From Cheilinus undulatus (taxonomy: Eukaryota > Chordata > Actinopteri > Labriformes > Labridae), in assembly GCF_018320785.1 (NCBI RefSeq), contig NC_054884.1, positions 18,601,667 to 18,665,666 of the forward strand: a stretch of DNA of 64,000 nt. Reading direction: 5' to 3'. Shown here piece by piece: positions 35,901 through 50,900 of the stretch (position 1 is its first letter; every line of letters begins with the position of its first letter). The notes under the pieces are model-generated. The model was not told the DNA's origin. It did not search any database and saw only the letters and a program-made list of their open reading frames with translations. A program made the translations under genes and the position numbers.

Positions 35901-38900
35901 AAACATTACCTGCCTGACTGCATTGCGCCATGTTTGGTGGTAGAGGGATCAGGGTTTGGGCTAGGCCCCTTATCTCCAGTGTAGGGCAAATTTAATGCTT
36001 CAGTATACCAAGACATTTTGGAAAACGCTATGCTTTCAACTTTGTAGCAACAGTTTGGGGAAGGCCGTTTCTATTCCAACATGTCTGTGCCCCGGTGCAC
36101 AAAGCAAAGACTATAAAGACATGGTTTGGTGAGTTCAGAGTGGAAGGACTAGACTGGCCTGCAGAGCCCTGACCTCAATCCCATGGAGCACCTTTGGAAT
36201 GAACTGGAATGGAGATTCTAAGCCAGGCCTTCTTGTCCAACCTCAGTGCCTGACCTCATAAATGCTCTACAGAATGAATGGGCACAAATACCCACAGAAA
36301 CACTTCAAAATCTTGTGGAAAGCCTTCCAACAAGACTGGAGGCTGTTATAGCTGCAACTCCATATCACAGTACATGTATTTGAATACAATGTCATTACAA
36401 TCCCATAATGGTGTGGCAGCCAAATAATTTTGTCCATATAGTGTATGTTGGATTAAATTAATCACATGTGCCAAGAAGAAAGTAGCATTTGTGGCGCAGC
36501 TGAAGGGAGCATCCAGCTAGTTCATGATGAAGTCAGGGAGTAATCTAAGAGTGTGATGACAGACATGCTGTATTGGACTGGCACTGTTCAACATTCATCT
36601 GGACATTGGAATAGATTTAGAGGCCATTCTACTAGAGTCTCATGAAACAGGGAGATGCAAATTAACTGTCATCTTTTCATTCCTCTTAATAGCTCTACAA
36701 CAGACCTAGAGTGCATTTTTCCCATTAAGTGGCTGGCTGCATTTTATGGTGATGCAGGCATGCAAGGTTAGTGCTCTCTCTCCCCTTGATGGTTTACGCT
36801 CGTGGGAACTAGGCGTCTTACACATGCTGAATGACTTTTGTCACTCAGCCTTAATTCCACACGCCATCAAACATCTCCATCATAAAGCTTGCTTGTCCAG
36901 TTGTTTGACTTGTTCTATCTAATGAAGACCTTGGTTAGTTGCATCAGGTGCATGAGACAACACCTGATGTGTGAATGAGGAATTTACTAATAGTGGCATT
37001 TTGTGTTGAATTTGTAGAAATCACTTCTAATGTTAGTTGTGGTGAACTATTTAAATCATTTGCATTGCAAACTCCTGAAAGTCTGAAAATTATGCAGATA
37101 AGCTTGATTTGCAGTGGGGGTTAAGTAATTTCAATTTCAACTGTAGATCTTTGACCTCTTACTACCCTAAAAGCATTTCCATACATGCCTGGCTGACAAC
37201 TAAAGGGAAAGAATTTTCTATGAGGCCTAGAGGCTCTGAAAGAGTTTGCCCTGAGGACATCAGGTTAGACGACTCTTTAATCCTCTAAATCCCTTTTCAA
37301 ACATACTTTTAACAAAAAGGTTGCCCTGACTTGACTTGAAGTCAATGTATTTGATAGCTTGTGTTTAATTCAGATTTGATTCAGTTCCTTTGTAAGTTCT
37401 GAATTTTAAGTTTTAGTGATAAAAGTTGTTTAAGGGTTTTGAATCGACATGTTTGACAACACATTTATTAACCCGAGTTAGTATTTAATCTTCTTGGGGA
37501 TTCAAATATCAAGCTGTACATCAGGTACAAAGCACATAGTTAACTAGAAAAGCACTTGGAGAGCGCAGACCTCCACCAATCTACCAATCTGCGCCCTATC
37601 TCCCAATAGTACAGAATCCTTAAAAAAATTCCTGGATCCGGATCGCTCCCAAAATCTAATCAGGTCCTCCTTATGCCATTTGTGACATTTCCTGAAAATT
37701 TCATCAAAATCCGTCCATAACTTTTTGAGTTATGTTGCTAACAAACAAACTAACAAACCCTGCTGATCACATAACCTCCTTGGCGGAGGTAATTGAAATA
37801 GCTGCTTGACATGTATAGGAGTTATAAGATTAATGTCTAGACAGCACCTTGTACCTGTGCAGGTATGCACAGTGTATATGCTCTGTGATATAAGCATGTG
37901 GATAATAACACCATTACCTCAAATGGATTGTCATAGTAGCTCATGTCCCTTGTTTAGCTATGCTACTGGGCTAGTTTGGCACCTTTTTTGTGACCCCCTT
38001 TTACATTGTGTAACTTCTGAATTAAGGGCTCAGTACAGTAGGAGTGTCAAAGTGAGTTAAGAGCATGAGCTGGAATGTCACAGATGTACTGTATTGAATA
38101 TGAACACAAACAAACCATGACAAGGTCAGAGCAATCAAGAAAATAGAAACTATATTTAACTATTCATCTGGACGGCTTGTCCCGGCCCTCAAACTGGAAT
38201 CTCAGGTTCATAAAAACAAAAGAAAAAAAAAAATTTCTAAAGAAGAAAGTTAGTCTAAAATCTTAATCTCAGCAAGAATTTTTTGCCCTTTAGTAACAAG
38301 ATACACTTTTTTTTTAGTGCTGGAAAAAAGCATAATATGCTCTTAATGATCCTAGTATTCAAAATGCTGCTATAGTTCAAATTCTGACATTTATGTAAAA
38401 AAAAAGAAAAGAAAAAAAAAAGGTTGTTCCTGTTGTGCTCTGAACTTTATTAATATCTACAATCTTTCAAAAACCTACATTTTCTATGCCCCCATGTACA
38501 GGCATGGAAAATGTAGGACAGAGGCATTATCAGGTTAAATGTGCATCTGTCCACTTCTGTGTTATGTTTAAGTCTTTAGAGTAAATTTCTTATTAGTTTA
38601 AATCACATTTTAGTATTTTTTGTAACACCGATAGTTGTATTCTAGTTTTATCTGACAAAATCTAAAACCTTTTTAGTACAGATTTAGTGAAAAAAATATA
38701 TACAAGTCAAAACTTAAAGACCCTGTAAAGAGAAATCCAAAGTTTAGTTTTAACACACCAGATATGATGGAATATGGTTGCTGTAAACATGTGAAAACAG
38801 ATATACATGTGACATAATTTTGGATTTAGAGAGTATGAAAGTATTTCACCTCTTTCCTGGCTTGGTTTAATGTGGGCGGGGCCAATATGTGGGTTCATGA

Positions 38901-41900
38901 TGTCACGAGCCAACAGTCAGGAATGACCCTGCACACTACAATATAAATTCACAGAGCAGTTCATCTCAGTACAGTCTGTTGTTAGCTGATGCCACTGCCT
39001 TTATTGAAAGTTAACAGTCAGTTAAATGCTGTTTTTGTTCATTGAGAGGTAAATTTGCCAAATCTATCAGCCACAGTGGTCTATGGATCATTTTAAAGCA
39101 GCAGTATTCAAACCTATTATACCCAAGAGCCACATTGTCTTAAAAATACTATTGCGAGAGCCACAATCCAAAACAGGAGATGTGCTGATCAGTCTATTAG
39201 TTGAAATGAAACAGTGAATTGGTGGATTATTGTGTTGTTAAATGGGATGCAATAGGCTACATAAAAATGTCTGTAAAGTGTCAGAAGAAAGGATATTTCA
39301 CCGATCATAAGCATATGTTTTTATTTATCTAAGTTCCACCTTGAATAAAGTCTTTCTGATATATCAGAATGTGCCGACTTAAAGCTATGAGAAGCTCTTC
39401 AAAGAGCTGATGAATGGTGTCTGTTTGGGTATTAATATTTCATATTTGGACATTTACTGTAGTTTTGTGACTCTGTTAACTTAAAGGGATGCTTTCTATT
39501 TTTTTCCCTCTCATAGTGCTTTTAGCTAAAGGGGGAGGGTTCCCATATTGGTCTGTGCCCTGGGCCTCCAAATGTCTAAAAATAGTCCTGCCCTGCCAAA
39601 TCGTTCTGCCCTGCCAGTTTGTTGCTTTCATTTTTCTGTTTCTGCCCTTTTGACAGTATCTGTTACTTCCACCAAGGAGGTTATGTGATCAGCAGGGTTT
39701 GTTAGTTTGTAAGTTTGTTTGTTAGCAACATAACTCAAAAAGTTATGGACGGATTTTGATGAAATTTTCAGGAAATGTCACAAATGGCATAAGGAAGAAC
39801 TGATTAGATTCTATGCGATCTGGATCACCGTCTGGATCCAGGAATTTTTTGAAGGATTCTGTACTATTGGGAGATAAGGCTAATGGCGGAGGTCTGCGCT
39901 CTCTAAGTGCTTTTCTAGTTGGTAGTAGTGTTAGTATTAGTAGTTTTACTCAATTATACATTATTTCAATGTGTGCTCAATGTGTGATTGGCTTGATGAT
40001 GATGTGCATTGCAAAAATCATCATCAAATATGAGTATGAGAGAGCATTGGCAGGAAGTGACTGAAGAAATCTGTTAAAACGAGGGCATTAGAAGCTTCAA
40101 TTTGAACACAAGACAGCACACCTCTATGAATTAACTTACTGAAGTGACCGGCCATCAGCAGACTTTCTTTGCGCCCTTTTACGCACGTTCCTCTGTCCAG
40201 CGCGCATCTGACGGTAATAATATACAAGTTTTCTTTTGAATTTGGCAGTTAATGTATGTCTTCTTTGAGTGGACTTAGATTTATTAATATGACTTATTGC
40301 AATGAGTCTTTACTGCTGACAGTTTTCACCTTTATAAAGGATTTTGGGAGGATTTTTTAAAAGTAAGCTCTAAAAGAGCTGCAGCTGGTCACAAAAGAGC
40401 CCCGGGTTGAGTATCACTGTTTTAAAGCATCATAACAGGTTTGAGCCAGAGAAGGGACTTTGTCTCTCCTCTGGCACAGTGACTTATCATACAACAAACC
40501 TAAATACAGATTCATTTTCACTTTACAGGGTCTTTAAGTCAAACATTTTCTCCTTTTAAAATAAGTTAATAAGTCACGCTATGAGACATGTAAAACACTC
40601 ATTCATGCACTACCAATACTTATATATCATGGATTTCCAACGTTCAACAGTCCAGCTCTAACATTTTAGTCTGGTTTAGTCTACTTGACAAAAACTAAAA
40701 TCACTTTGTCACTACATAGACAAAAGTATTCAGCTGCCTGACTGTTAGACCAATAGACACTGTAATGACATTGCTTTCAGCTCTATAACAGCCTCCACTC
40801 TTCTTCGAAGGCTTTCTGCAAGATTTTGGAGTGCTCCTGTGGGAATTTGTGCCCTTTCATTCTGTAGAGCCTTTATGAGGTCAGGCAGTAATGTTGGATG
40901 AGAAGGCCTGACTTGCAGTCTCCATTTCAGTTCGTCCAAAGGAGCTTGATGAGATTCAGGTCTGGGCTCTGTGCGTGCCAGTCAAGGTCTTCCACACCCA
41001 ACCCAAACCATGTCTTTATCGTCCTTGCTTTGTGCACCGGGGCACAGTCATATCGAAATAGAAACGGCCTTCCCTAAACCGTTGACACTGTTGCCCAAAA
41101 TGTCTTGGTATGCCTAAGCATTAAGACTGTATATAAAGGGCCTAGCCCAAACCGTGAAAAACACCCTCATACCATTACCTCTCCTCCACCAAACTTTATA
41201 ATTGGCAAAATGCAGTCAGGCAGGTAATGCTAAACCCATGGGACTTGGTAATGTGAGGCTTGCGTGCAGCTGCCTTAACATGGAAACCCAATAAATGAAG
41301 GTCCTGCCACACAGGTTTTCATGCTTACAATGTTGCCAGAGGAAACTTGGAACTCTTCAGTTATGAAATCAGCAGAGTGTTGGTGACTTTCACACGCCAT
41401 GTGCTTTGGCAGTCGTTGACCCCCGCTCTGTATTTTAACATGGTCTCCCACTTCCTGGTTGAGTTGCTGTTGTTCCTAAATATGTCTACTTTCTAATAAT
41501 GTCACTTAATGCATTAAATGTGTGCATTCTCATTGCAAAGTGACGTCTATCACAGTACCACACTTAATGTTACTGAGCTCTTCAGAAAAATGGAGACTGC
41601 ATGGCTTGGCACTTGATTTTATACACCTGTGGCAACAGGACTGGTTGAAACAACTGACTTCAATAATTAAGAGGTGTGACTAAATACTTTTGTCCATGAA
41701 GTATAGGTCAATGCACATTAAATATCCTTCAATGTCTTTACCTGGGCAGAGCAGCCACAGTCCATTAGCGGGTTTATATCAGCAGAAATGTCCGTATTAT
41801 ACATTTTTGAGTGGACTCCTTTTGTGGTAAATATCCCTTGTATAAATGTTAAAATGTACTTTACAATTACAAACAATGAAGGCTTTGTGCTTAAATGCAT

Positions 41901-44900
41901 CAGGGGCTGGCCTTTTCACTGCTGCTCTGCCTCAGTTAAAAAGGACATATAGTATGCTTACTGTTCTGTTTAGTTACCTCAATAAAAAATCCCAGAACCG
42001 ACAGGCCATTAGGGGTGTTCACTGCATCCTCCAAACTCAAATCCTTTCTTCTGCTTACTATGTGCATCTGGACGAGGAGGAAAAAAAATATCGATAGTGT
42101 AAACAGGTTAAGTGTAAGTTAGAAAAATGCTTTTACTGCTAAATCAGGGCTGAAAGGCTTATAACCATGGTACTACCTCCATTGGGTAACTGTGTGAATC
42201 AACAGTGTGCTCTGAGCCCTCTGAGTCTTCTGACATGGAGCCCCAGTGAAAATGAAACTGAAGGGTAGTGTAGACATGTCCCAAACCCCCTCCTGAGACC
42301 GCCACCAAATCCTCCTTCAGGACACACTTTACTGGGAGTTAGAAAGGAGAAAAGTACTAGTTTTAACAGACTTATTTTTTTAAATATATCAAGATGGTGT
42401 AAACAATGTTCGTCACAATAACAGCATAAACTTTCATATGATGGCAGTATAAAACAACACTGACTCCTGTTTTGATGCTACAACAACACAAATAGAAGTT
42501 AAAGGCACCATTAGCCAATATCATTAAAGTATCAGCTCATTTTGAAATTGATAGCAGCAACACATCTCAAAAAAGTAGGGACAGGACCATGTTACCATTG
42601 TGTAGCATCCCCTCTTCTTTTAACAACAGCCTGTTCACATCTGGGAAGTGGGGAGTACAGTTGCTGGAGTTTTGGGAGAGGAATGTTGTCTCATTCTTTT
42701 CTTATGTAGGATCCTAGCTGCTCAACAGTCCTGGTTCTTCATCGCCAGTTTTTTTTGTTCAAAGGCTCATTTAGGCTCCTACGCATGCCCTCATACTGAT
42801 GTGCATCTGTTAAGTTGGAGTGGACATTTAAAAACTAATCAACTAGAGGTCACTGTCTCTCACTGAGCTACTTTGATGCTGCTCTGTAGATCCATCCCAT
42901 AGACTGAAGAAAGAACAGTCCATCTTTGCTCTGCAATGCTCTTGGAGCTGTCTGGCTTTGTGTCCAGGTGAGCCAACATCATTGACATGTTTGTATTTTC
43001 TATTAACTCACTCAATATTCGTTTATATTGCCTCAGAAAACACAATTAGGTTCTTTTAAATGTTTTCTTTGTTGCGTTTACTGCTGTGGGTTGAACCACT
43101 GGCCACACTGCCCCACAATTGGCGATGCTATTGCAGCGATTGATCTATATCCTCAAGCTTCGAGAGAACAGACAAAAAAACTGACGAAATGCCAGTACAA
43201 ACAGAAAGATCCATCCGTGTCCGTATGCTGTTCAAACATTGTGCTTAAATGAGCCTTACGTTGAGCCAAATTTTTATTTATTTATTATTATTTATTTAGC
43301 ACACATTAACAAAAATGGTGCAAGAAGGGAACGAAGCCTAATGGGCTTGTACAAATGTTGTTGTTTTTTTTAATCTGTGATAGGTCTGGACTGCAGGTCA
43401 GTTCAGCCCCTTGATTCTTCTACTGTGTTCTCTGTCAAATTTTTTACAATCTTGCATTGAGGAATTTTTTTCTGAAATTATTCCACAACTTTTAGATGCC
43501 GTTTTTGCAGATTGGTGAACCTCTGCTTCTCTAAAATGCTCCTTTTATATCCTGTCATGTTTCTGACCTGTTACCAATTAACCTTATGAGCTTAAAAAAG
43601 CTCCTCCAGCTTTTATCATTAGTACCACTTACTTTTCCAGCCTTTTTCACCCCACTTCTAATTTATGTTGCTGTCATTAAATTCAAAATGAGCAAATTTT
43701 TCATGAAATGGTAATATGTCTCTGTTTCAACATCTGATTAGTTGTTTCATTTTCTATTGTGAATAAAACATGAGGGATTTGCTGATGATTGCTTTCTCTC
43801 TCTCTTTTTTTTTTTTTTTTGCATATTTCACACATTATCCCAACTTTTTAAAACTGGGATCAAGAAGGATAAGATTCCTCTCAACACCCCACACCACAGG
43901 AAAATCTTATGTTCCAGTTATTTCATTGATAGTCTAGTTGTTTTGGTTCATGTTGCTAGTTAGAAAAAAATAGCACACTTCTTAATGCCAGGCTAATTTC
44001 TTCATGCGAGCACAAACTAGCAGGTCAAAGCCCAAGATGTTTAGATTTGTTTCATGTACAGGGAAGATTTTTTAAAAAAAAACTTAAAAACCAAGTTACT
44101 TCATATCAATAAATATGTCAAACAATTAAAGGGCAAATAAAGTGAAGTAAAGCCATCATACTTGCATGTCCCGTATTTGTGATGTACTCGACAGCACGTT
44201 TGTCTTCAAACTTTGTGTAGCCGAAGTCTGTGAGCTGCTTGTTCGTCACAGTCTTACTTGTATTTATGTTGATGGGAGACTGGCGTTCGCCACCACAGAA
44301 TGACTGAGGCAGGAGCTTCCACTTTGACGGACTGAATTCTAGAAAGGTAAATCGATGTTTTAAAGGCCAAGTTTTACTCAAATTTGACTCAAATAACCTG
44401 GAAAAATTAGCCATTCCATACCACAGTGATCATCATAGCACCAAGGATGACCTAAAAGGGAAAAACAAGTGATAAGAAATAGAACCCTCAAAGATGAAGT
44501 TGGATGGCACTCTAACACTGGTTTCTCACTCACTTGAAGGTAAAGTAGTAGCAGGGGAAGCATACACCTGACGGCCGTTAATATTTTGAGATGGCCGAAA
44601 TACATTTGAGACTCCTGTCTTCTTGGGAAACATCTCAATCTATCAATAAAAGACAGAACAGATTAGGCAAAGTGATGCTGCTGGTAGACATTCTGTAGTG
44701 GTTTATATAGCATTATCTCTTAGCATATTCTACGATAGCCTTTCCCAAACTTAAGTACACTTTAAACCTGAAATGTTCTGGTGCTCACAAAAACCCTCAT
44801 ACAACCACAGCATGAGTCAAAATATTCACCTCCATATTTCTGTTTCATAAAACAGAAGTTTAATGTGAAGACTTACTTTTCAGAAATATTGATATTACAA

Positions 44901-47900
44901 TTAGCAGTTTTGTTTGGTCAGGCATCTTTTAAGTGACCTATTCATTTTTTTATTCTTGTGATTAGTAAAAAACAGACGTGATAAAAAGGTGATATGCACA
45001 TTTAATCTTCAGGCTGTATTTGGTTAATTCTGGGGCTTAATAATAACATAATCAAGTACTTAATGATCATTTTAAAGATTATTTCAATGTGAACTATGCA
45101 GTTCCAAGGCCCACCACAGGCTATGGTGTCCTACACCTTGGGATGCACTGGTCTGTCAGGTTCAGCATAGTTAGTGAAAAAATGGACATTTAAGGGATTT
45201 CTTTCCTTAGGCAGAGTTTAAGCTTTTTACCAGCACAGAGCACTAACCGTCTAATGTGATGGGAATAATAAACCTTGAATTTTCTCAGACAGCTGTAGGC
45301 TAAAGCTGTTGTTCTCTAAAGGTGTGGTAAGGTATACCCGTGCACCACAAGGCTGATGTGCCATGGGAATTGGTACAACCATGCTACAAAAATACAAAGA
45401 CTAAAGATACTTTCACATGTTTTTCATTTTCCATGGATATAAGCATGGTGAGATTTTAGCTTGTTGTTTGGTGTGCCTTGAGCAAAACACATTTGAAAAT
45501 CCCTTGGCTAGAGACACTGAGTGAAATTATACTGCACTGAAACTGTAAGGCAGCACCTATTTCGTGACTCTCCATTGACTCTGTACAGAAGGAAGTTGTA
45601 TTTTCTCCTTCCTTTTATCAACTCATTCCTCCGGCCTCTTAAACAGTTGGTGCTGAAGCCAAGCGAGGTCTTAGTCCAGATAAGACAGTACCTGGGTCCT
45701 GGCTGTCTCGGACTGGGTGCAGGTTGGCTGTGTGGTGGCTGTGGCACGTGTCAGCTTGAGCTAGGGCTGTCGCAAACTTCATGCCGAGTTGCATGTGTGC
45801 TGTGTGTGGGCTGTCTCCCTGCTCTCCCTGTCTTTCTCTGTGAGTTTTACCTTATAAGCTCTCCCTACAAGCAGAGGGGGAACATAACTAATTACATTTA
45901 CTCCAATTACTGTAATTGAGTAGCTTATTTGTGTAGTTTTAAAATCACTATTTTATCTTTAACTTTATATACTGGGGAAAGTATTGTACTACTTTACACT
46001 CTAAAAAGCATCAATTACTGAAAAACAAATATGTAAAGCCAAAATGAGAAGGTCCAGGCTTTCTGCCAACAAGAAAATGGACAGTAGTTTGACAGTAGTA
46101 GGTGCGAATGTGAGTGTGTCTGGTTGTCTGTCTCTATATGTCAGCCCTGTGATCGACTGGCAACCAGTCCAGGGTGCCAAATGACAGCTGGGATAGTCTC
46201 CAGCCCTCCGTGACCCCCAATGGAATAAGCGGTATAGAAAATGGATGGATGGATGGTATGACAGGCCACTGTATTCTTTTTTTATTTTATTTTTATTTAA
46301 CCTTCATTTAAGCAGATGAAAAAACCCATTGAGATAGAGGTCTCTTTTACAAGGGCGACCTGGCCAAGAGGTCAGCAGCACACGTCATAATAAATACATT
46401 TCAATGACAATAAATTGGAAAGTGCATAGGTAAATTGCAGATAAAATGCTGGGAGAATAACTCACAGTAACAAATTTATAAAGACAGGCACTGTTCCGTA
46501 GTCTCATGTTGTCTGTCATTTAAGACAGAACTAAAAGCCCCAAGTGAAATGAGTTCAGACAATTTCAACTCAGACTGCAGAGTATTCCATGCAGAGGGAG
46601 CAGCAAAACAGAGTGCCCTTTTCCCTAGTTCAGTCCTCACATGAGGAACAAGCAGGTGAACAATATTGCGAGAGCGCAAGGCATAATGGCTTTCAGTTCT
46701 CTGAAGGAGAGTAGATAAATAGAAAGGAACCAAGCCGAGAAGAGCCTGATAAATCAGTCATCCAGTGAGGGTACCTGCGGGCACTCAGAGAAGGCCATCC
46801 AGATTTGGCATAGAGCTCACAGTGATGAGTGAGACGACTACACCCAGTGACAAACCTCAAAGCACAGTGGTAAACAGTATTCAAGGACTGAAGACATTTG
46901 GCTGAAGCTGTCATATACAGAACATCACCATAATCCAGCAACGGTAGAAAGGTTGCGGATACAAGATATTTTCGAGCTCTGAGGGAAAAGCAGGATTTAT
47001 TTCTGTGGTAGAAACCTACTTTCATTCTGAGTTGAGTGACCAAGTTGGCGATGTGTGCTTTGAATGAAAGCTCCTGATCGATAAGAAAACCCAGATACTT
47101 TTAGGTAGACACTAGTTCAATGGGAACAGATTCTGAACAACCAGGCTAAATTTCAGTCATGAAAAACATCTCTAATTTTATAAAATTAAGCTGCAAAATC
47201 ATGAAAAACAAGGCACAGTTCAATGACCTCAAGACATGCCCACTGACGAGAAATACGATCCTCGTCAATTTAAAGAAAAATGCTTCTGATCAGAGACTCT
47301 GTGCCACTCTAGAAAAAAAATCTGTTGATTTTCAAGAAGGAAAAAAAAAATTTGCAAAAATTCTCAAGTTTCGAAATTTGTGGTCTATGAGGAAAAAAAT
47401 TACCTGTAAAATTGTTAAGATTCTTGATTAAATATTCAAAAAAAAAAAAAAAAAAAATGGAACTACGATTTTAAGTTTGGTTTCTTGCAAAGATTTGACT
47501 TTACAAAGTCTTAAATTTTTCAATTCTAAAAACTTTGATTTTGAGTTTGTCAGAATTTAAGACTTTACAATCCTAAATTTTAAGCTTTCTTTATGTAAAT
47601 TTCCAATTTTTTGAAATCCAATATTCTGAGTTTGTTTTCTTGTAAATATCAGATCAAAGATGATTTTTTCCCAAAAAATGTTGGCCTTTTTGAAGAAAAT
47701 AAAAAAAAAAGACTATTTACTATTCAAATCTTCAAGGTTGATCCTAATCCGCCGTTGTACATTAAGTTTCTTATGATTTAAAGAATATATATACATTCAC
47801 CTAATTTTAACATCAGATCAGACAGGGTCCCCCAGGAGATCTCTGGTGTCCCCCCAGGGGTGCCTTTCCCTTAGGTTGGGAACCACAGCATTAAAAGGAT

Positions 47901-50900
47901 GCTTGCAAAAGTGTTAAAAACAAAAGTAACAAAGGCAGAAAAGAAGCGTGCAAGCTCAGTTGACCTTTTGAACAGGATGAAAAACAACTTCTTTTATCTC
48001 CTCTGAAATTTAAGCTTTGGCTCATGTAGGAGAGTCAAGCAGTCACAGACGTAAACTCCCTCAGCCAACAAGCAAGAAAAATAATGTAGTTATTATAGTT
48101 CTATACGCTGAGGTTAAAATCTGTCTTTTTTCCTTTAAAAAAATACTGCACAAGTGAGACTATTTGTCTTCCAGGAAAAACAGTGACGTCTCCTCCCTTT
48201 TAAGCCTATTAGGCTCAGCTTTGAGTACTGCTTTACTAACTTGTCTAGTCAAAGAGTTAAACCCCTGAGGAGAAGTGGAAGGATTTTCTTGAATGTCTGC
48301 AGGTGTCGCTTTCAGCTTCCTACTCTGAGCTAAATGAACCCTGAGGATCAGAAAATAGCTGGAATTGCTGCCATTTTTACACATAAATCTGAACACTGAC
48401 TGACTTTGTTATGTTCACTTGCCTTATTCTAGTTGTGAAAAATCTATTCGTGTGATTTTTTGTAACTGAAGAACTCTAAAAAAGAAATCTACAAAGATGT
48501 CTGGGACGATGCTTTGTTTTTCTGTGACTCATGGACAGACTGCAGGCAGTAGTTTAGATTGAAGTAGTTGAATGCTTTCTGAAGGAATGTTTACATCAAC
48601 CCTGCAGAAATGTAGATGTCTTATTAAAGAATAAGATATTGATTACGCCAACTAATTAAAATATGTGAAATGTTTTTTTTTGGATGGAACTTTTGCTGTT
48701 AGTTAAATGTAAATTTCTGACAATCCTACCATTTATTTAATGTCAGCCAACAACCATAAACAACCATAGAGGCTCTCTCTCTACCCTGACTTTAAACATT
48801 TTACAGGCTGTTTGTTTGAAGTTGAGGTCAAAGAGTCACACACCTGTCAACATACCTGCTGGGCCACATGCAGAGCCATGTGCATCTTATGATCTGCTGG
48901 CTGCTGATGACTGTTACAAAAGATAAGATGGAATGAAAGGCTGAATGTGTCACACTGCACCTCACGCATGACTGATGACTTCTCTCCCTGTCACATGCGA
49001 CAGCGTTTTCTCTTGTGGTTACAGTCAACAGAAAATTTAAAAAACTCAGCCTGACTTATCAAAACCAAGTTTCACAGCAGACACCAGCATGTGCAGGACC
49101 AGTATGTCCACCACTCGTCTGTTCTCTGGTGACGCTCGCCCACATTGTTGGAAGCTTGTGTAACATTTTGTGATTCCATTCACCGTAGGTCATCACAGAC
49201 ATGGCTGGTTTTCTGGTGAGGGCACAAACTAAGAATGCATGCATAGGTTTAGGTCAGATGGTAGAGAAGGCACAAATGTGCACAAACTAGAATCTTTGAT
49301 GCAGTTGGTTGTGGGATTGATTCCCAATCATGGTGCTGTTTTGTGAACGTCTTCCCCGACTCCCTCTCCTCTTACTTCCTGTTACTCTTCAGCTGTCTGA
49401 TTAAATGAAGAAAAAAGCCCGAAATATTAACCCACTATTTACTTTTAAAAGCAGTAACTTAGTAAGTATTTTTTTAGATACTTGCCCCTCACAGTTGACG
49501 AGAATCTCAGGCATGAGGGAAGTGTCGATACAAAACAGATGCGATGGAAACTTCCCCTCTTAATACCTGTGGTAGAGCTGTTGCCCTACAGCCAAACATG
49601 GAGCTTGTTTTCACCCAAACAAGTGCGCTGTCACCATGGAGAGCAGGAAGTGACTTTCACTGATTCAGACAGAATGTTCATCCAGTCACCTTCTAAAAAT
49701 TTTTGAAAACTCCTGCCATTCACAAACACTTTCTATGGTAAGTTTCCCAGATGAATGTTAATATATACAGTGCTAAACAAATTTATTAGACCACCTGCTA
49801 TATTTGTCTAAAAGACAATCCAGCATCATGAAGTGCTTTAATGCGGACTCTTTCATTTTCAGTGAGCTCTCCACGTTTTACCATTTTGAACAGGAATGAG
49901 GGATTTCAAACTGAATTCACCCAAATTTTAGCCAGCTCACTGGGCTTCTCTGAGAAGTCAGAAATCAGTCAAGCATAACATTCAACCTTCTGTTCATTCT
50001 GTTCAGGAATGCAAGTAAATAACTATAATTTGACATATTAATCAAGAAATATTAATATGCTTTACTATTTTTCAGTTTTTTGTAAATCAGTAAATTTGAA
50101 AATGCATGGATAACAATAATTATATTTTAGCAATAAAAATATCATTTGGGTTAAAGAGCTTCTACATATTGTGGCATTAACATTGCAGAAACATAAAAAT
50201 GATTTTCCTAATTACCAATGCTGTTAATTTAGGGCAGCTGTGGCATAAACCTTACTTTGGTTAGGGTTAGTGTGGTCTAATAAATTTGTTAAGCACTGTA
50301 CATGGGTCAGGTTACCAATTTCTTGCTGGTCAAGGAAAAAGGCACCGTTTGCATCTGGGCATACATGTTTATATTTGGGGCTTCATGCATTAGCCTGTGG
50401 CTAAGCTACCAGTTGTAAACAACAGAGCTTCAACTGACACAGCATGACAACAGTGAAAAACAAACATGGATGTAAAAGTAAAGCCAGTGGTCCAAGGAGC
50501 CGGGCCGTCTCCTGGCTATGTGGGCCTCAGATAACGTACAAATGTTAAATCAGACACCCACTGACGTTTACTGTGACGGAAGGAGGTGGCTCTCTGGCCA
50601 GCTCCACCTCATAGAAAGGAACCAGCAGCTTCAGCTCTGGCCCAGCATCAGCCCAGGAAATGGTTTGGTGAAGAGGTGTATGTGCCAGGAGTTACACCTC
50701 TGCACACAGGGTGCTCCAGACTCAAATATTACATGAGGCTCAGTTAACTGTCCTACAGAGACAGCTGACAGTGCACTCCTCTTCACTTTAATACCACATC
50801 CATTATTTCTCTTTATTGAGTGCCTTACCGCCTCGTCTAAGATATAATTTTATCATTTCTCTAGAAATACAGAGTTAAACCTCTTTGACCCAGTTTATGT

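Noticed and set aside
44534..44606. Another frame of the linker exon reads [24 protein letters not shown] (in pieces), which looks like a signal peptide for a separate second CA gene.
   Set aside because: It ends in phase 0 at the donor, while the next exon (44451-44422) must be entered in phase 1 to encode HPWCYDDHC. The other frame is homologous to a CA C-terminal exon and fits the phase.
45521..45919. A 132-codon plus-strand open frame in a locally GC-richer stretch.
   Set aside because: No recognisable domain, no splice sites of matching phase, and its end overlaps a MITE. It lies in an intron on the opposite strand.
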